A stretch of DNA of 64,000 nucleotides from Streptomyces sp. HPF1205 (lineage in GTDB: Bacteria > Actinomycetota > Actinomycetes > Streptomycetales > Streptomycetaceae), in assembly GCF_020400825.1 (NCBI RefSeq), contig NZ_JAINVH010000016.1, positions 98,508 through 162,507 on the forward strand. The letters are read 5' to 3'. The position numbers and the translations under genes are program-made. The notes under the pieces are model-generated. The model was not told the DNA's origin. It was given only the letters and a program-made list of their open reading frames with translations, and did no database searches. This document shows positions 51,533-60,331 of this stretch, piece by piece. Within the stretch, counting starts at the first letter, position 1. The number at the start of each line of letters is the position of its first letter.

Positions 51533-52846
51533 ATGACGGTGTGGGACGACGTGGTCGGCCAGCCGAGGGTGGTGGCTGAGCTGGCGGCCGCCGCCGCGGA
51601 CGCCGACGCGCTCGTCGCGGCCGACTCGCGGAAGTCGCTCGTCACGACGATCGCCGAGGCGCACGCGGGCGAGGAGGCGACGGGGGGCGGCGGCCAGGAG
51701 CGGGACCGGGCCCCGAGTGAGGGCGGCGCTCGGGGCTCGGGAGGCCCGGGCGGGCGGATGACGCATGCCTGGCTGTTCACCGGACCCCCGGGGTCGGGGC
51801 GGTCGACCGCGGCACGGGCGTTCGCGGCGGCCTTGCAGTGCACGAGCCCGGACAAGGCGCTGGGGGCCGCTCCCGGCTGCGGGTTCTGCGACGGCTGCCA
51901 CACCACGCTGTCCGGCACTCACGCCGACGTGGAGACCGTACGGACCGATCTGCTGACCATCGGCGTCAAGGAGACCCGCGACCTGGTCCGCCGGGCCAAC
52001 CTCTCCCCGGCCGGCGGCCGTTGGCAGGTCATCGTCCTGGAGGACGCCGACCGCCTGACCGAGGGCGCGGCGAACGTCCTGCTGAAGGCCGTGGAGGAGC
52101 CGGCCCCCCGTACGGTGTGGCTGCTGTGCGCCCCCTCCGTCGAGGACGCGCTGCCCACCATCCGCTCCCGCTGTCGCCTGCTGACGCTGCGCACTCCCTC
52201 GCCCGAGGCGGTCGCCGACGTCCTGACCCGCAGGGACGGCATCGACCCCGACCTGGCGGCGAGGGTCGCCCGCGCCACCCAGGGCCACATCGGCCGCGCC
52301 CGCCGCCTGGCCACCGACGAGGCCGCCCGGGCCCGCCGTGCCGGCGTCCTGCGCATCCCCCTCCAACTCGCCGATGTCGGCGGCTGCCTGCGCGCCGCCC
52401 AGGAACTCGTCGACGCCGCCGCCGAGGACGCCAAGGCCGTCGCCGAGGAAATGGACGCCAAGGAGACCGAAGACCTGCGGCAGGCCCTCGGCGCCAGCCC
52501 GGGGGCGGGCAGCCGCATGCCCCGCGGCACAGCCGGCGCGATGAAGGAGCTCGCCGACCGCCAAAAGCGCCGCGCCACCCGTACTCAGCGCGACACCCTC
52601 GACCTCGCCCTCACCGACCTCGCGTCCTTCTACCGCGACGTCCTCGCCCTCCAGCTCACCGGTTCCGACCGCTCCCTGGCCAACATCGAGGCCCAGGAGG
52701 CCGTCGGCCGCATAGCCACGAGTTCGCACCCCGCCCAGACCCTGCGCCGTCTCGACGCCATCCTCGCCTGCCGCGAAGCCCTCGATGCCAATGTGGCGCC
52801 CCTGCTGGCGGTGGAGGCGATGACCTTGGCGCTGCGGGCGGGGTGA
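51533..52846 (+). CDS. holB: DNA polymerase III subunit delta prime
   Basis: 437 residues from ATG at 51533 (MTVWDDVVGQPRVVAELAAA). A species-specific low-complexity insertion (about residues 36-75) precedes HAWLFTGPPGSGRSTAARAF, a Walker A loop with Arg replacing Lys, as in non-hydrolysing delta prime subunits. A zinc module follows: LQCTSPDKALGAAPGCGFCD, then GCHTTL (C-x9-C-x2-C-x2-C spacing). IVLEDADRLTEGAANVLLKA is the DEAD-like Walker B region, and IRSRCRLLTLR carries the SRC arginine finger. It is part of the clamp loader that places the sliding clamp on DNA. Function is certain. Confidence 0.95.
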   Translation: MTVWDDVVGQPRVVAELAAAAADADALVAADSRKSLVTTIAEAHAGEEATGGGGQERDRAPSEGGARGSGGPGGRMTHAWLFTGPPGSGRSTAARAFAAALQCTSPDKALGAAPGCGFCDGCHTTLSGTHADVETVRTDLLTIGVKETRDLVRRANLSPAGGRWQVIVLEDADRLTEGAANVLLKAVEEPAPRTVWLLCAPSVEDALPTIRSRCRLLTLRTPSPEAVADVLTRRDGIDPDLAARVARATQGHIGRARRLATDEAARARRAGVLRIPLQLADVGGCLRAAQELVDAAAEDAKAVAEEMDAKETEDLRQALGASPGAGSRMPRGTAGAMKELADRQKRRATRTQRDTLDLALTDLASFYRDVLALQLTGSDRSLANIEAQEAVGRIATSSHPAQTLRRLDAILACREALDANVAPLLAVEAMTLALRAG

Positions 52847-53275
52847 GGCAGGTGGCGCCGCGGGTGGGGTAGCCGCCAGGCGGGTCGGGGCCGGTGGCGC
52901 GGGCGAGGAGTGACCCGCGCCGGGGTGCGCGCCCTGCGCGGTGGGACGACCCCGGCGTTACGGGTCGCGGGTGGGTGTCCCTCCTGCCGCGGGGGCGCGG
53001 GCTGGGTCCGCGCCAGTGGCGGGGTGGCCGGGGCGGCATCGTGGGTCGACGTGTGCCTCGTGCCGCGGGCGGGGGCGTCCAGGTCTCGGGATGGGTTGCG
53101 GGCGTGGGGGAGTCCGGTTCTCGGGACGGCGAGCGGGCGTGAAATGTGCCGGGCTAGTTCGGCCGCGGGGGGAGAAGGGGCGCCGCGCGTCAGCAGGCCC
53201 CCCTTCTGGGTGATCCGGCGCCAACCCGCGTGCCGAATCACGGGCGGAGGGTGCCGTCGGCTGCATGGTTCCGCC
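52847..53275. other. Intergenic spacer without a gene
   Basis: About 430 bases of GC-rich sequence after holB. Frames that read through it have no ribosome site or family pattern. Nothing else recognised. Confidence 0.5.
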
Positions 53276-54502
53276 ATGGCCACCGTCCTCGCCTTCCTCC
53301 TGGTGGCCGCGGCCGCGGCCACGGCCATCGTTCTCACCCGGCGCGCACACCGCCACTGGCGTGCCGAGCGCGCCGGCCGCCCGTACGAGCTCCCCGAGAA
53401 CCGCCTCGGCACCGTCCTGCGCGCCGCGGCCGCCACCGCGGCCGCCCTGGTGACCGCGACCCTCGCGGTCACCCTCCTCGGCGGCACGAACGCGTCGCAC
53501 CACCACCCCGCCGTCGCCGGCCCGCGGCGTACGCCCACCGGCCGGGCGGCCGAGATCGCCCCCGGCCCCGTACCGCCGCCGCGTATGCCTTCGCCTTCGC
53601 GTACGCCCAAGGCCCCGCCGCCTCTCGAACCGCGGACCGTCGGCCATCCGGCGGGCGGCACCCTGCAAGTGCTGCGGGACGGCACCAGGGTGTGGCTGCC
53701 GCCGCGTTACGACTCGCCGCGCGCGGCGGGCGTCGCGTACCCGGTGGTGCTGGCCCGGATTCCGGCTCGGGGCGACAACGACCTTTACGCGGGCCTCGCG
53801 CTGGGCGTCGACCGGCGCATCGCCGACGCGTTCATCGTGGTCACCCCGCCGGACTGCGCGCGCGACGCCGCACCCGTGCTCAGCGAGGTCGACCGCGGCT
53901 ACCGCACGCTGACCGCGGCCACCGCGCGAGCCTCCCTCGGTATCGGCCCCGGCGCCCTGTGCGCGGTGCGGGAGGCGTTCGCGCACCCCGGGCGGTACGC
54001 GGCGGCCGTGGGCGTGTCCGGTACGTATCCGCGCGTGGCGCCGGGCTCGGGTCCCGGCGCCGACCCCGGCTCCGGCCCGTATCCCTCGGTGCTGCTGGCG
54101 GCCTCCCCCGGCGAGAGCGCCTCCCACGCCTCGGCCCGCGCTCTGCGCGCCACCCTGCGCCCCCGGGGCATCCGCGTGCGCCTGCTGGACGGCGTTGCGC
54201 AGCGGCGCGAACTGTTCGTCCGCGTCGCCTGCTATCTCACCGAGAAGCTGGACGGTCCGGCCCGGACGGACCGGGCGGCTCGGACGGACCGGGCTGACCG
54301 CCCGGCTGCCCGGAGCGCAGGTCCCTCCGCGACCTTTGCGTCGCCCGCGACCCTTGTGCCGTCCGCGCCGGCCGCGCCCCTTGCGCCGTCCGCACCCCGC
54401 GGCCCCTCCGCCGCCACCGGGGCAGCGGTATCGCCCGGCCCGTCCGTACCGCCGGAGCCCGCGCCCGCGCCCAATCCCGGGCAGGTGAGGCGTCACCGTT
54501 AG
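53276..54502 (+). CDS. Membrane-anchored esterase-like protein
   Basis: 408 residues from ATG at 53276 (MATVLAFLLVAAAAATAIVL). Two hydrophobic helices near the N-terminus (residues 2-20 and 45-70), then a Pro-rich linker. The external domain (about residues 120-325) has an alpha/beta-hydrolase, esterase-D-like layout: GTRVWLPPRYDSPRAAGVAY, PVVLARIPARGDNDLYAG, ASLGIGPGALCAVREAFAHP, GRYAAAVGVSGTYPRVAPG. The usual GxSxGG nucleophile is replaced by GIGPGAL, so it may be catalytically inactive. The C-terminus is a Thr/Asp/Arg and Ala/Pro repeat tail. Role unknown; similar esterase-like membrane proteins build mycolyl-free envelopes in streptomycetes. Confidence 0.78.
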   Translation: MATVLAFLLVAAAAATAIVLTRRAHRHWRAERAGRPYELPENRLGTVLRAAAATAAALVTATLAVTLLGGTNASHHHPAVAGPRRTPTGRAAEIAPGPVPPPRMPSPSRTPKAPPPLEPRTVGHPAGGTLQVLRDGTRVWLPPRYDSPRAAGVAYPVVLARIPARGDNDLYAGLALGVDRRIADAFIVVTPPDCARDAAPVLSEVDRGYRTLTAATARASLGIGPGALCAVREAFAHPGRYAAAVGVSGTYPRVAPGSGPGADPGSGPYPSVLLAASPGESASHASARALRATLRPRGIRVRLLDGVAQRRELFVRVACYLTEKLDGPARTDRAARTDRADRPAARSAGPSATFASPATLVPSAPAAPLAPSAPRGPSAATGAAVSPGPSVPPEPAPAPNPGQVRRHR

Positions 54503-54608
54503 GCGCCCGAGGCCGCGTAAACCACTCAAAAGGCGACAGTTCATCCGACAGGGGAGGCTGCGGGCCGGATACGCTCGCAGTCATCCGACGGGAGGACCCG
54601 AGTCGCCG

Positions 54609-56240
54609 ATGCACTCCAAGCACTCCAAGCGCCTGCTCCGCATCCCGGCCATCGCGATCGCGGTGACCGGCCTGCTGCTGTCCGCCTGCTCCACCAGGGG
54701 AGGCGGCCACGACGCGGCGGCGTCCTCCCCGTCCGGCTCCCGGTCCGGCGCCGCGGCCCCCTCCGCGACCGGTTCCGGCTCCGGCTCCGGTACGGCGACC
54801 GGTCCGCTACGCCCGCTGCCGACCGCCACGCCGGCGAACCTGGCGCCGTACTACCACCAGAAGCTGGCCTGGCGGGACTGCGGCGCGTCGGGTTTCCAGT
54901 GCGCGGTCATGAAGGTTCCGCTGGACTACGCCCACCCGGTCCCGGCCGACGCCGTCAAGCTGGCGGTCGCCCGTAAGAAGGCCACCGGCCCCGGCAAGCG
55001 CCTCGGCTCCTTGCTGGTCAACCCTGGCGGTCCCGGCGGCTCGGCGATCGACTACCTGCAGTACGCGGCGCTCGGCTACCCCGCGGCCGTCACCTCGCGG
55101 TACGACATGGTCGGCGTCGACCCGCGCGGGGTGTCCCGGAGCACTCCCGTCGAGTGCCTGTCCGACAAGCAGATGGACGCCTACTCCGCCGTTGACACCA
55201 CCCCCGACAACGCGGCCGAGATCTCGGCACTCGCCGCCGCGGACAAATCGTTCGCGGCGGGCTGCGAGAAGCGGTCGGCGGCCCTGCTGCGCCACGTCTC
55301 GACCATCGACTCCGCCCGCGACATGGACGTGCTGCGCGCGCTGCTGGGCGACCAGAAGCTGACGTACGTCGGAAAGTCGTACGGTACGTTCCTCGGCGCG
55401 ACCTACGCCGGCCTGTTCCCGCAGCGGGTCGGGCGCCTGGTCCTGGACGGCGCGATGGACCCCTCGGTCAGCGCCCTGGAGGGCAGCCGCGCGCAGGCCG
55501 GCGGCTTCGAGGTGGCGTTCGCGGCCTTCGCGAAGGACTGCGTGAAGCGGGCGGACTGCCCGCTGGGTACCTCGTCGGCGTCCGACGCCGGGACAAGGCT
55601 CGACGCGCTGTTCAAGTCGCTGGACGCCCACCCGCTGCCGACGGGTGGCTCCCGGAAGCTCACCGAGGCGCTGGGCACGACCGGCGTCATCGCCGCGATG
55701 TACGACCAGGAGGCGTGGCCCACCCTCCGTACGGCCCTGGCCAGCGCGGAAAAGGGTGACGGCGACCCTCTGCTCAAGCTCTCCGACAGCTATTACGAAC
55801 GGGACGCCTCTGGCAAGTACAGCAATCTGATGTACGCCAACGCCGCCGTCAACTGCCTGGACCTCCCGCCGGCGCTGACCTCGCCCGCCGAGGTCTCGCG
55901 CGTCCTGCCGTCCTTCCTCGCCGCCTCGCCCCACTTCGGCAGGACCCTGGCCTGGTCCTCCCTGGTCTGCGGCTACTGGCCGGTCCGGTCGACGGGCCAC
56001 GCCGAGCGCATCGAGGCCAAGGGCGCGGCCCCCATCCTGGTCGTCGGTACCACCCGCGACCCCGCCACCCCTTACGCGTGGGCGGTCTCCCTCGCCCACC
56101 AGCTCTCCAGCGGCCGCCTCCTCACCTACGTCGGCGACGGCCACACCGCCTACGGCCGCGGCTCGGCCTGCATCGACTCCGCGGTCAACGCCTACCTCCT
56201 CTCGGGCACCCTCCCCGCCCCCTCGACCCGCTGCACCTGA
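54609..56240 (+). CDS. Secreted alpha/beta hydrolase, tripeptidyl-aminopeptidase-like lipoprotein
   Basis: 543 residues. Lipoprotein signal ends LLLSAC (Cys near residue 27). A Ser/Gly-rich linker leads to the hydrolase: KRLGSLLVNPGGPGGSAIDY (oxyanion strand HGGPGGS form), YDMVGVDPRGVSRSTPVECL, and the nucleophile elbow TYVGKSYGTFLGATYAGLFP (GxSxG, Ser near residue 257). The TAP-like C-terminal domain holds the acid in VVGTTRDPATPYAWAVSL and the catalytic His in YVGDGHTAYGRGSACID. Related Streptomyces Slp enzymes remove N-terminal tripeptides from secreted proteins. It follows the esterase-like gene by about 100 bases on the same strand. Confidence 0.92.
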   Translation: MHSKHSKRLLRIPAIAIAVTGLLLSACSTRGGGHDAAASSPSGSRSGAAAPSATGSGSGSGTATGPLRPLPTATPANLAPYYHQKLAWRDCGASGFQCAVMKVPLDYAHPVPADAVKLAVARKKATGPGKRLGSLLVNPGGPGGSAIDYLQYAALGYPAAVTSRYDMVGVDPRGVSRSTPVECLSDKQMDAYSAVDTTPDNAAEISALAAADKSFAAGCEKRSAALLRHVSTIDSARDMDVLRALLGDQKLTYVGKSYGTFLGATYAGLFPQRVGRLVLDGAMDPSVSALEGSRAQAGGFEVAFAAFAKDCVKRADCPLGTSSASDAGTRLDALFKSLDAHPLPTGGSRKLTEALGTTGVIAAMYDQEAWPTLRTALASAEKGDGDPLLKLSDSYYERDASGKYSNLMYANAAVNCLDLPPALTSPAEVSRVLPSFLAASPHFGRTLAWSSLVCGYWPVRSTGHAERIEAKGAAPILVVGTTRDPATPYAWAVSLAHQLSSGRLLTYVGDGHTAYGRGSACIDSAVNAYLLSGTLPAPSTRCT

Positions 56241-56533
56241 TGTTCGGCTTCGATCGGCTCGCGGTCGGTGGGTGGGCGGGCGCTGGGCGGGCGCTGGCTG
56301 GGTGTATTGATCACGGGCGGCGGCCGGGAGCCCGGGCGGATCCGTAGCCGGGCGAGAGCGTGGCCCTGGCCACGAGGCGGAGCCGGCGGGCGCCGCGACC
56401 CAGGGCGTCCGCCAAGATTCCTCCTCGCGTCAAAACCACCCCCCGCCACCCTGTAGACTTTCACCCGCTGCTGCTGCCACGCGACGCCCACGGCTTGCCG
56501 CCATGGAACCGCGCTTCGGCAGTGCCGCGGTAA

Positions 56534-56607
56534 GCCGCCTTAGCTCAGTTGGCCAGAGCAACGCACTCGTAATGCGTAGGTCTCGGGTTCGAATCCCGAA
56601 GGCGGCT
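56534..56607 (+). tRNA. tRNA-Thr (anticodon CGT)
   Basis: Complete cloverleaf: acceptor GCCGCCT/AGGCGGC, D-arm AGCTCAGTTGGCCAGAGC (near), anticodon stem-loop ACGCACT-CGT-AATGCGT, T-arm CTCGGGTTCGAATCCCGA. CCA is encoded at 56608-56610. Anticodon CGT reads ACG (threonine). The 3' half is duplicated at 62485-62531 by the integrated element. Confidence 0.96.
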
Positions 56608-56612
56608 CCACG
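56566..56612 (+). repeat. Attachment site copy (attL side, within tRNA-Thr)
   Basis: First copy of the 47-bp direct repeat, beginning CTCGTAATGCGTAGG. It spans from the anticodon loop to two bases past the CCA end, leaving the tRNA intact. Confidence 0.88.
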
Positions 56613-56614
56613 AA

Positions 56615-56647
56615 AAGGCCCAGGTCGTAGCAACTGACCTGGGCCTT
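56615..56647 (+). terminator. tRNA-Thr terminator carried by the element
   Basis: Perfect 12-bp stem AAGGCCCAGGTC / GACCTGGGCCTT with a 9-base loop, 5 bases after the CCA. Lying inside the element, it replaces the native terminator now found beyond attR. Confidence 0.8.
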
Positions 56648-56760
56648 AGTCGTTTCCTTGATCGCCACATGGTCTAAACCACTTTGGATTTCGCCTGTGC
56701 GTGAGCCAGATGGGTCCGAAATGGGGCCGAGCCGTGGGCGAAAGGTGGCCCCAACCCTGG

Positions 56761-57773
56761 TCAGGCCGCCCTTTTGCCCTGCTTCTTGGGCTTCTTTGCC
56801 TTCTTCTTGGGTCTCGTCTGCTGCTCCCGGTACGCGGCGATCAGGTCCAGGGATGCCGAGGCGGTCGCGGCGTGCATCTCGGGCAGCACCGTCTGGTACG
56901 TGTCTGTCGTCATCCTCATCGAGGAGTGCCCGAGCATCGCCTGCACGGCCTTGGGGGCGACGCCGGCGGCAAGGGCCATGCTGGCCGCCTCGTGGCGGCC
57001 GTCGTGGAGCCGGATCGGTGGCAGGCCGGACAGCTCCACGAGGCGGTCCCAGCGGTCAAGGAAGAACTGCGGGTGGTACACCTCGCCGTTCTCCTTGGTG
57101 AACACGCGGTTGCCCGAGTCGTTCCCGGCGTGCTCGGCTTCCCACTCGGCTCGCTCGGCGCGCTGCTTCTTGCGCCACGCCTTGAGGACCATCACCGAGT
57201 CGCGGTTGAGCTTGATGTCGCGGACGCTGTCGGCCTTCGGGTCGTCCTCGTGGACCTCGTAGGAGATCGACACCAGTTGCTCGCTGATGTGGATGGTCTC
57301 CTCGTCCAGGTCGATCTCGTCCCAGGAGAGCGCGGCCGGTTCGCCGCGGCGCAGGCCGTGGGAGAGCACCAGGTGCCAGGCGACGAAGTGGCGGTCCTCC
57401 ACGATGAAGTCCAAGAACTTCGCTGTCTGCTGGAGAGTCCACACCATCACGGGGGAGGGCTTCTCCCCGTGCGCTTCCAGCGGGCTACCCGCAGGGCGGT
57501 CCAGGCCAGCACCCGGGGCTTGGTGACCTTGGGGAGCGTCAGGAAGGCCGCGTAGTTCTTGGCGATCAGTTCTTCCTTCACCGCGTTGCTGAGCGCCGAG
57601 GACGGGGTGGCCTTGATGCTGAGCATCGTGGCGGGACCGGTGACCCGCTGGATGTTCTTGCGCTCGGCCAGGTACTGGTCTCGGGCCGTCGTCGACACCC
57701 CGTGCAGTCGCGCCCGCTCCGCCTTCTCGTCCCGGGTGTCCGTGGGGGCGCTGCACCCGGCCTCCGTGTACAA
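56761..57773 (-). pseudogene. Tyrosine site-specific integrase, frameshifted and truncated
   Basis: Two frames together make one integrase. The 5' part (57773 to about 57470) reads LHGVSTTARDQYLAERKNIQ, TLPKVTKPRVLAWTALRVAR, WKRTG. The 3' part reads EKPSPVMVWTLQQTAKFLDF onward to the stop at 56761. At the joint only four G residues occur where five are needed, a one-base loss. The catalytic region is otherwise complete: SHGLRRGEPAALSW (Arg I), RLHDGRHEAASMALAAG (HxxR, with G in place of the usual L), QAMLGHSSMRMTTDTYQTVL (His and Tyr nucleophile). The N-terminal DNA-binding half of a normal integrase (about 150 residues) is missing. Probably inactive. Confidence 0.85.
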
Positions 57774-57900
57774 CGAGAACGACTGGACCGTCTACTGGGC
57801 GGCGCCCGCCCCGCCGCTCCCGTGACCTGTTTGCCGAAGAGTTCAATCGTCGGCGGCGGTTGAGCAGTCGAGAGCCTTGTGAAAGAGACTTGGTGACCCC

Positions 57901-58821
57901 ATGAGCACCACCTTCCGCACGATCCGGCGGAGTGCTCTGATCGTCGTGTGCGCGACGGGCGCCGCCGCGTGCGGCGCCGGCTCGCCCTCCGCGGGCAAGC
58001 CCCCCACTCCCGTGCTGCGCGTTGCCCAGCCCGCGCCCTCGCACATACCGACCCTTACGACGGTGTCAGGCCTGTCCTTGCCCATCGAGCCTTATCTGCT
58101 GTCGGAGGCCACCCACACCCAGATGCTGCGCGCGTCCGGGGTGTTGATGCGGCAGTGCATGGCCCGCTACGGCTTCTCGTACACGCCGCCGGCCTTCTCC
58201 ACCGCGGACCCGTCGGGCAACGCGGCCAACATGGGACGCCGATACGGCGTGGTGGACATGACCGTGGCCGGCACGTACGGCTACCACAAACCGAAGGCGA
58301 CGAGGGCCTCGCCCGCCCGCCGCGCGCATGACCACGAGTGAACGCCTGGTGTTCTTGGGCGACAGCCCCGGTTCCGGCGCCGAGCACAAAAGCCAGGTCT
58401 ATAAGGGGCAGCACATCCCTGCCGGCGGCTGTTCGGGCGAGGTGCGCAGGAAGCTCGGTCCCGGCATGAACCAGCGCCTGGCGGAGGACATCGACGACGC
58501 CAGCTACAACCAGTCCCTGGCCAACCCGAAGCTGCTGTCCGCCTTCGCCCAGTGGTCGGCGTGCATGAAAAAGGACGGTTACTCGCTGTCCTCACCCGCA
58601 CAGGCTCCAGGTTGCAACCGTCTCCGACGGCTGCCGAGATCCAGATGGCCACGGCGGACGTGACCTGCAAGAAGCAGGCCAACGTCATCGGCGTCTGGTT
58701 CGCCGTCGAGTCCGCGATCCAAAAACAGCTGATCGCGCGGAACGAAGAGCCGCTCTCCGACCTCAGTACATCGGAGCAGGCGACCCTGGAGAAGGCAGCA
58801 CAGGTCCTCCAGGGAACCTGA
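57901..58821 (+). pseudogene. Lipoprotein gene interrupted by two frameshifts
   Basis: Signal and lipobox are clear: SALIVVCATGAAACG. The first frame (57901 to about 58325) contains HTQMLRASGVLMRQCMARYG and SGNAANMGRRYGVVDMTVAG. The second (58328 to about 58610) reads MTTSERLVFLGDSPGSGAEH, VPEGG-type IPAGGCSGEVRRKLGPGMNQ and FAQWSACMKKDGYSLSSPA. The third, back in the first frame, gives PTAAEIQMATADVTCKKQAN and VIGVWFAVESAIQKQLIARN to the stop. The three segments fit end to end as one extracellular protein of about 305 residues with paired cysteines, and the two shifts cancel. Broken gene or indel errors. First gene of the element's envelope cassette. Confidence 0.72.
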
Positions 58822-58876
58822 ACCCCCGTGATCGGTCTGCTGACACGGCTCGGCAGCGGAAGGCTATTTTGACGTC

Positions 58877-59446
58877 ATGACACCGATGAGGCGCGTGGGG
58901 ACAGGGTTCGGGTACTTACGGCGGATCACGCCGTACGGGGTCGCGGTGGTCGCGGTGGGCGGCTTGCTGCTGACCGGGTGCTCGTCCGGTGGGAAAGGTC
59001 ATCCTGCGGCCTCTGCTCCAGCCCGGCATACGGGCACTGCGAACGACCCGAGCCTGTCGCCGGCAGGGCGCGTCGCCGAAGCCGTGCAGTCCGCTTTGCT
59101 CCCGGCGTTGAACGCGCACGAGGAGATCTTCGGGTCGGGCTCGAACAGCGAGTGCTCCACGTCCCGGGCCTCGATGTTCACCTCGGCCTGTGCGGCCACC
59201 GCCGAGGTGGTCGGACGGGACGCGGACCAGGCTCTCAGGACCGTGTCCGGCAAACCCGGGTTCGCCACTCTCCGCTCCGTTGCCAAGCGGCTGCGGCAAG
59301 CAGTCGACCGATACGACGCCTTGGGATGTGCCCACGACCCGAGGGGCAGCTCGGTGCGGCACCGGTGTCTCGACCCGGCGGCACAGATCGCACAGGGTGA
59401 CGCGGACCTGCGGGACGGCGTGAACATGGGGTTGGCCGGGCGCTGA
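58877..59446 (+). CDS. Small lipoprotein of the ABC cassette
   Basis: 189 residues; signal YGVAVVAVGGLLLTGCSS has lipobox LLTGC near residue 32-35. The mature helical domain (AVQSALLPALNAHEEIFGSG, ATAEVVGRDADQALRTVSGK, LRSVAKRLRQAVDRYDALGC) has four cysteines, probably two disulfides. It lies between the frameshifted lipoprotein and the membrane-fusion gene on the same strand, suggesting the lipoproteins feed or sense the substrate of the ABC exporter. No family recognised. Confidence 0.78.
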   Translation: MTPMRRVGTGFGYLRRITPYGVAVVAVGGLLLTGCSSGGKGHPAASAPARHTGTANDPSLSPAGRVAEAVQSALLPALNAHEEIFGSGSNSECSTSRASMFTSACAATAEVVGRDADQALRTVSGKPGFATLRSVAKRLRQAVDRYDALGCAHDPRGSSVRHRCLDPAAQIAQGDADLRDGVNMGLAGR

Positions 59447-59485
59447 CATGCTTCCCGCCGAACGGGCCCTGGTGGGGCCACGGCC

Positions 59486-60331
59486 GTGGCACGCACCGGA
59501 CAGCCGGACCCGACCGGCACCTTCGGCGTCGGCACCGAGCGGGCGGTGACGCACCTGTACTCCGCCATGGGATACGCCGTGCCGCAGACGAGCGAGGAAA
59601 CCCAGGCAGCCGTTCGGGCCGCGCAGCACAAGGTGGACCAGCTCCGGGCGCAGCTTTCCAGTTCATCGGACCGGAACCCTGCCGCGTCACTGCGAAGCCA
59701 GCTGAGCCAGGCAGAAGAGGACCTCACCGCGGCGCAGGCGCGGGCCGGTGCCATGCTCCCCTCCTCCGAAGTCCTCTTCGTACGCACGCTGCCCGCCCGG
59801 GTCGTGTCGGTCCCCGTCACGGTCGGCGATCCGGTCAGGGGCCCGGTGGTCACTCTCGCGGTCGGCGGCATGGAGCTGAGCGGGACAATGGACCCAGCCG
59901 ACAAAGGACTGGTCAAGTCCGGCATGGTCGCCACCGTGTTCTCGGAGACCACCGGCGATCAGGCGACAGGTGTCGTCGCGGGCGTCGGGCCGCTCACCAC
60001 CGCGAAGCCGGGGGCGACCGACACCGGCACGGCCGGCGGTGCCTACATACCGCTGAAAATCCGGCCCGACCACCCCTGGTCGGCCGCGTTCGAAGGCCAG
60101 GACGTGCGCATCACCATCACCGCCGCGGCGAGTGCGGGACCGGTGTTCGCTGTGCCGGAAGCCGCGATCTCCTCGGCAGCCGACGCGCAGACCACCATCT
60201 CCCTCCTCGAACCAGGCGGAAAGCAGCAGGTCATGCCCGTCACCACAGGGGTCTCCGCGGACGGCATGGTCCAGGTCACACCGGTGAACGGCACCCTGAC
60301 CGCCGGGACCCGCGTGGTGGTCGGCCAGTGA
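59486..60331 (+). CDS. Membrane-fusion (HlyD/MacA-like) protein, N-terminally truncated
   Basis: 281 residues from a GTG at 59486 with no signal or membrane helix, unlike normal adaptors. It begins DPTGTFGVGTERAVTHLYSA, the second half of a peptidoglycan-binding domain, then an Ala/Gln coiled coil (QAAVRAAQHKVDQLRAQLSS, SQLSQAEEDLTAAQARAGAM), then barrel-like strands (VLFVRTLPARVVSVPVTVGD ... VTPVNGTLTAGTRVVVG). About 120 N-terminal residues appear lost, which should prevent export and anchoring. Its stop overlaps the ABC ATPase start. It may be a remnant within the decayed element. Confidence 0.7.
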   Translation: MARTGQPDPTGTFGVGTERAVTHLYSAMGYAVPQTSEETQAAVRAAQHKVDQLRAQLSSSSDRNPAASLRSQLSQAEEDLTAAQARAGAMLPSSEVLFVRTLPARVVSVPVTVGDPVRGPVVTLAVGGMELSGTMDPADKGLVKSGMVATVFSETTGDQATGVVAGVGPLTTAKPGATDTGTAGGAYIPLKIRPDHPWSAAFEGQDVRITITAAASAGPVFAVPEAAISSAADAQTTISLLEPGGKQQVMPVTTGVSADGMVQVTPVNGTLTAGTRVVVGQ

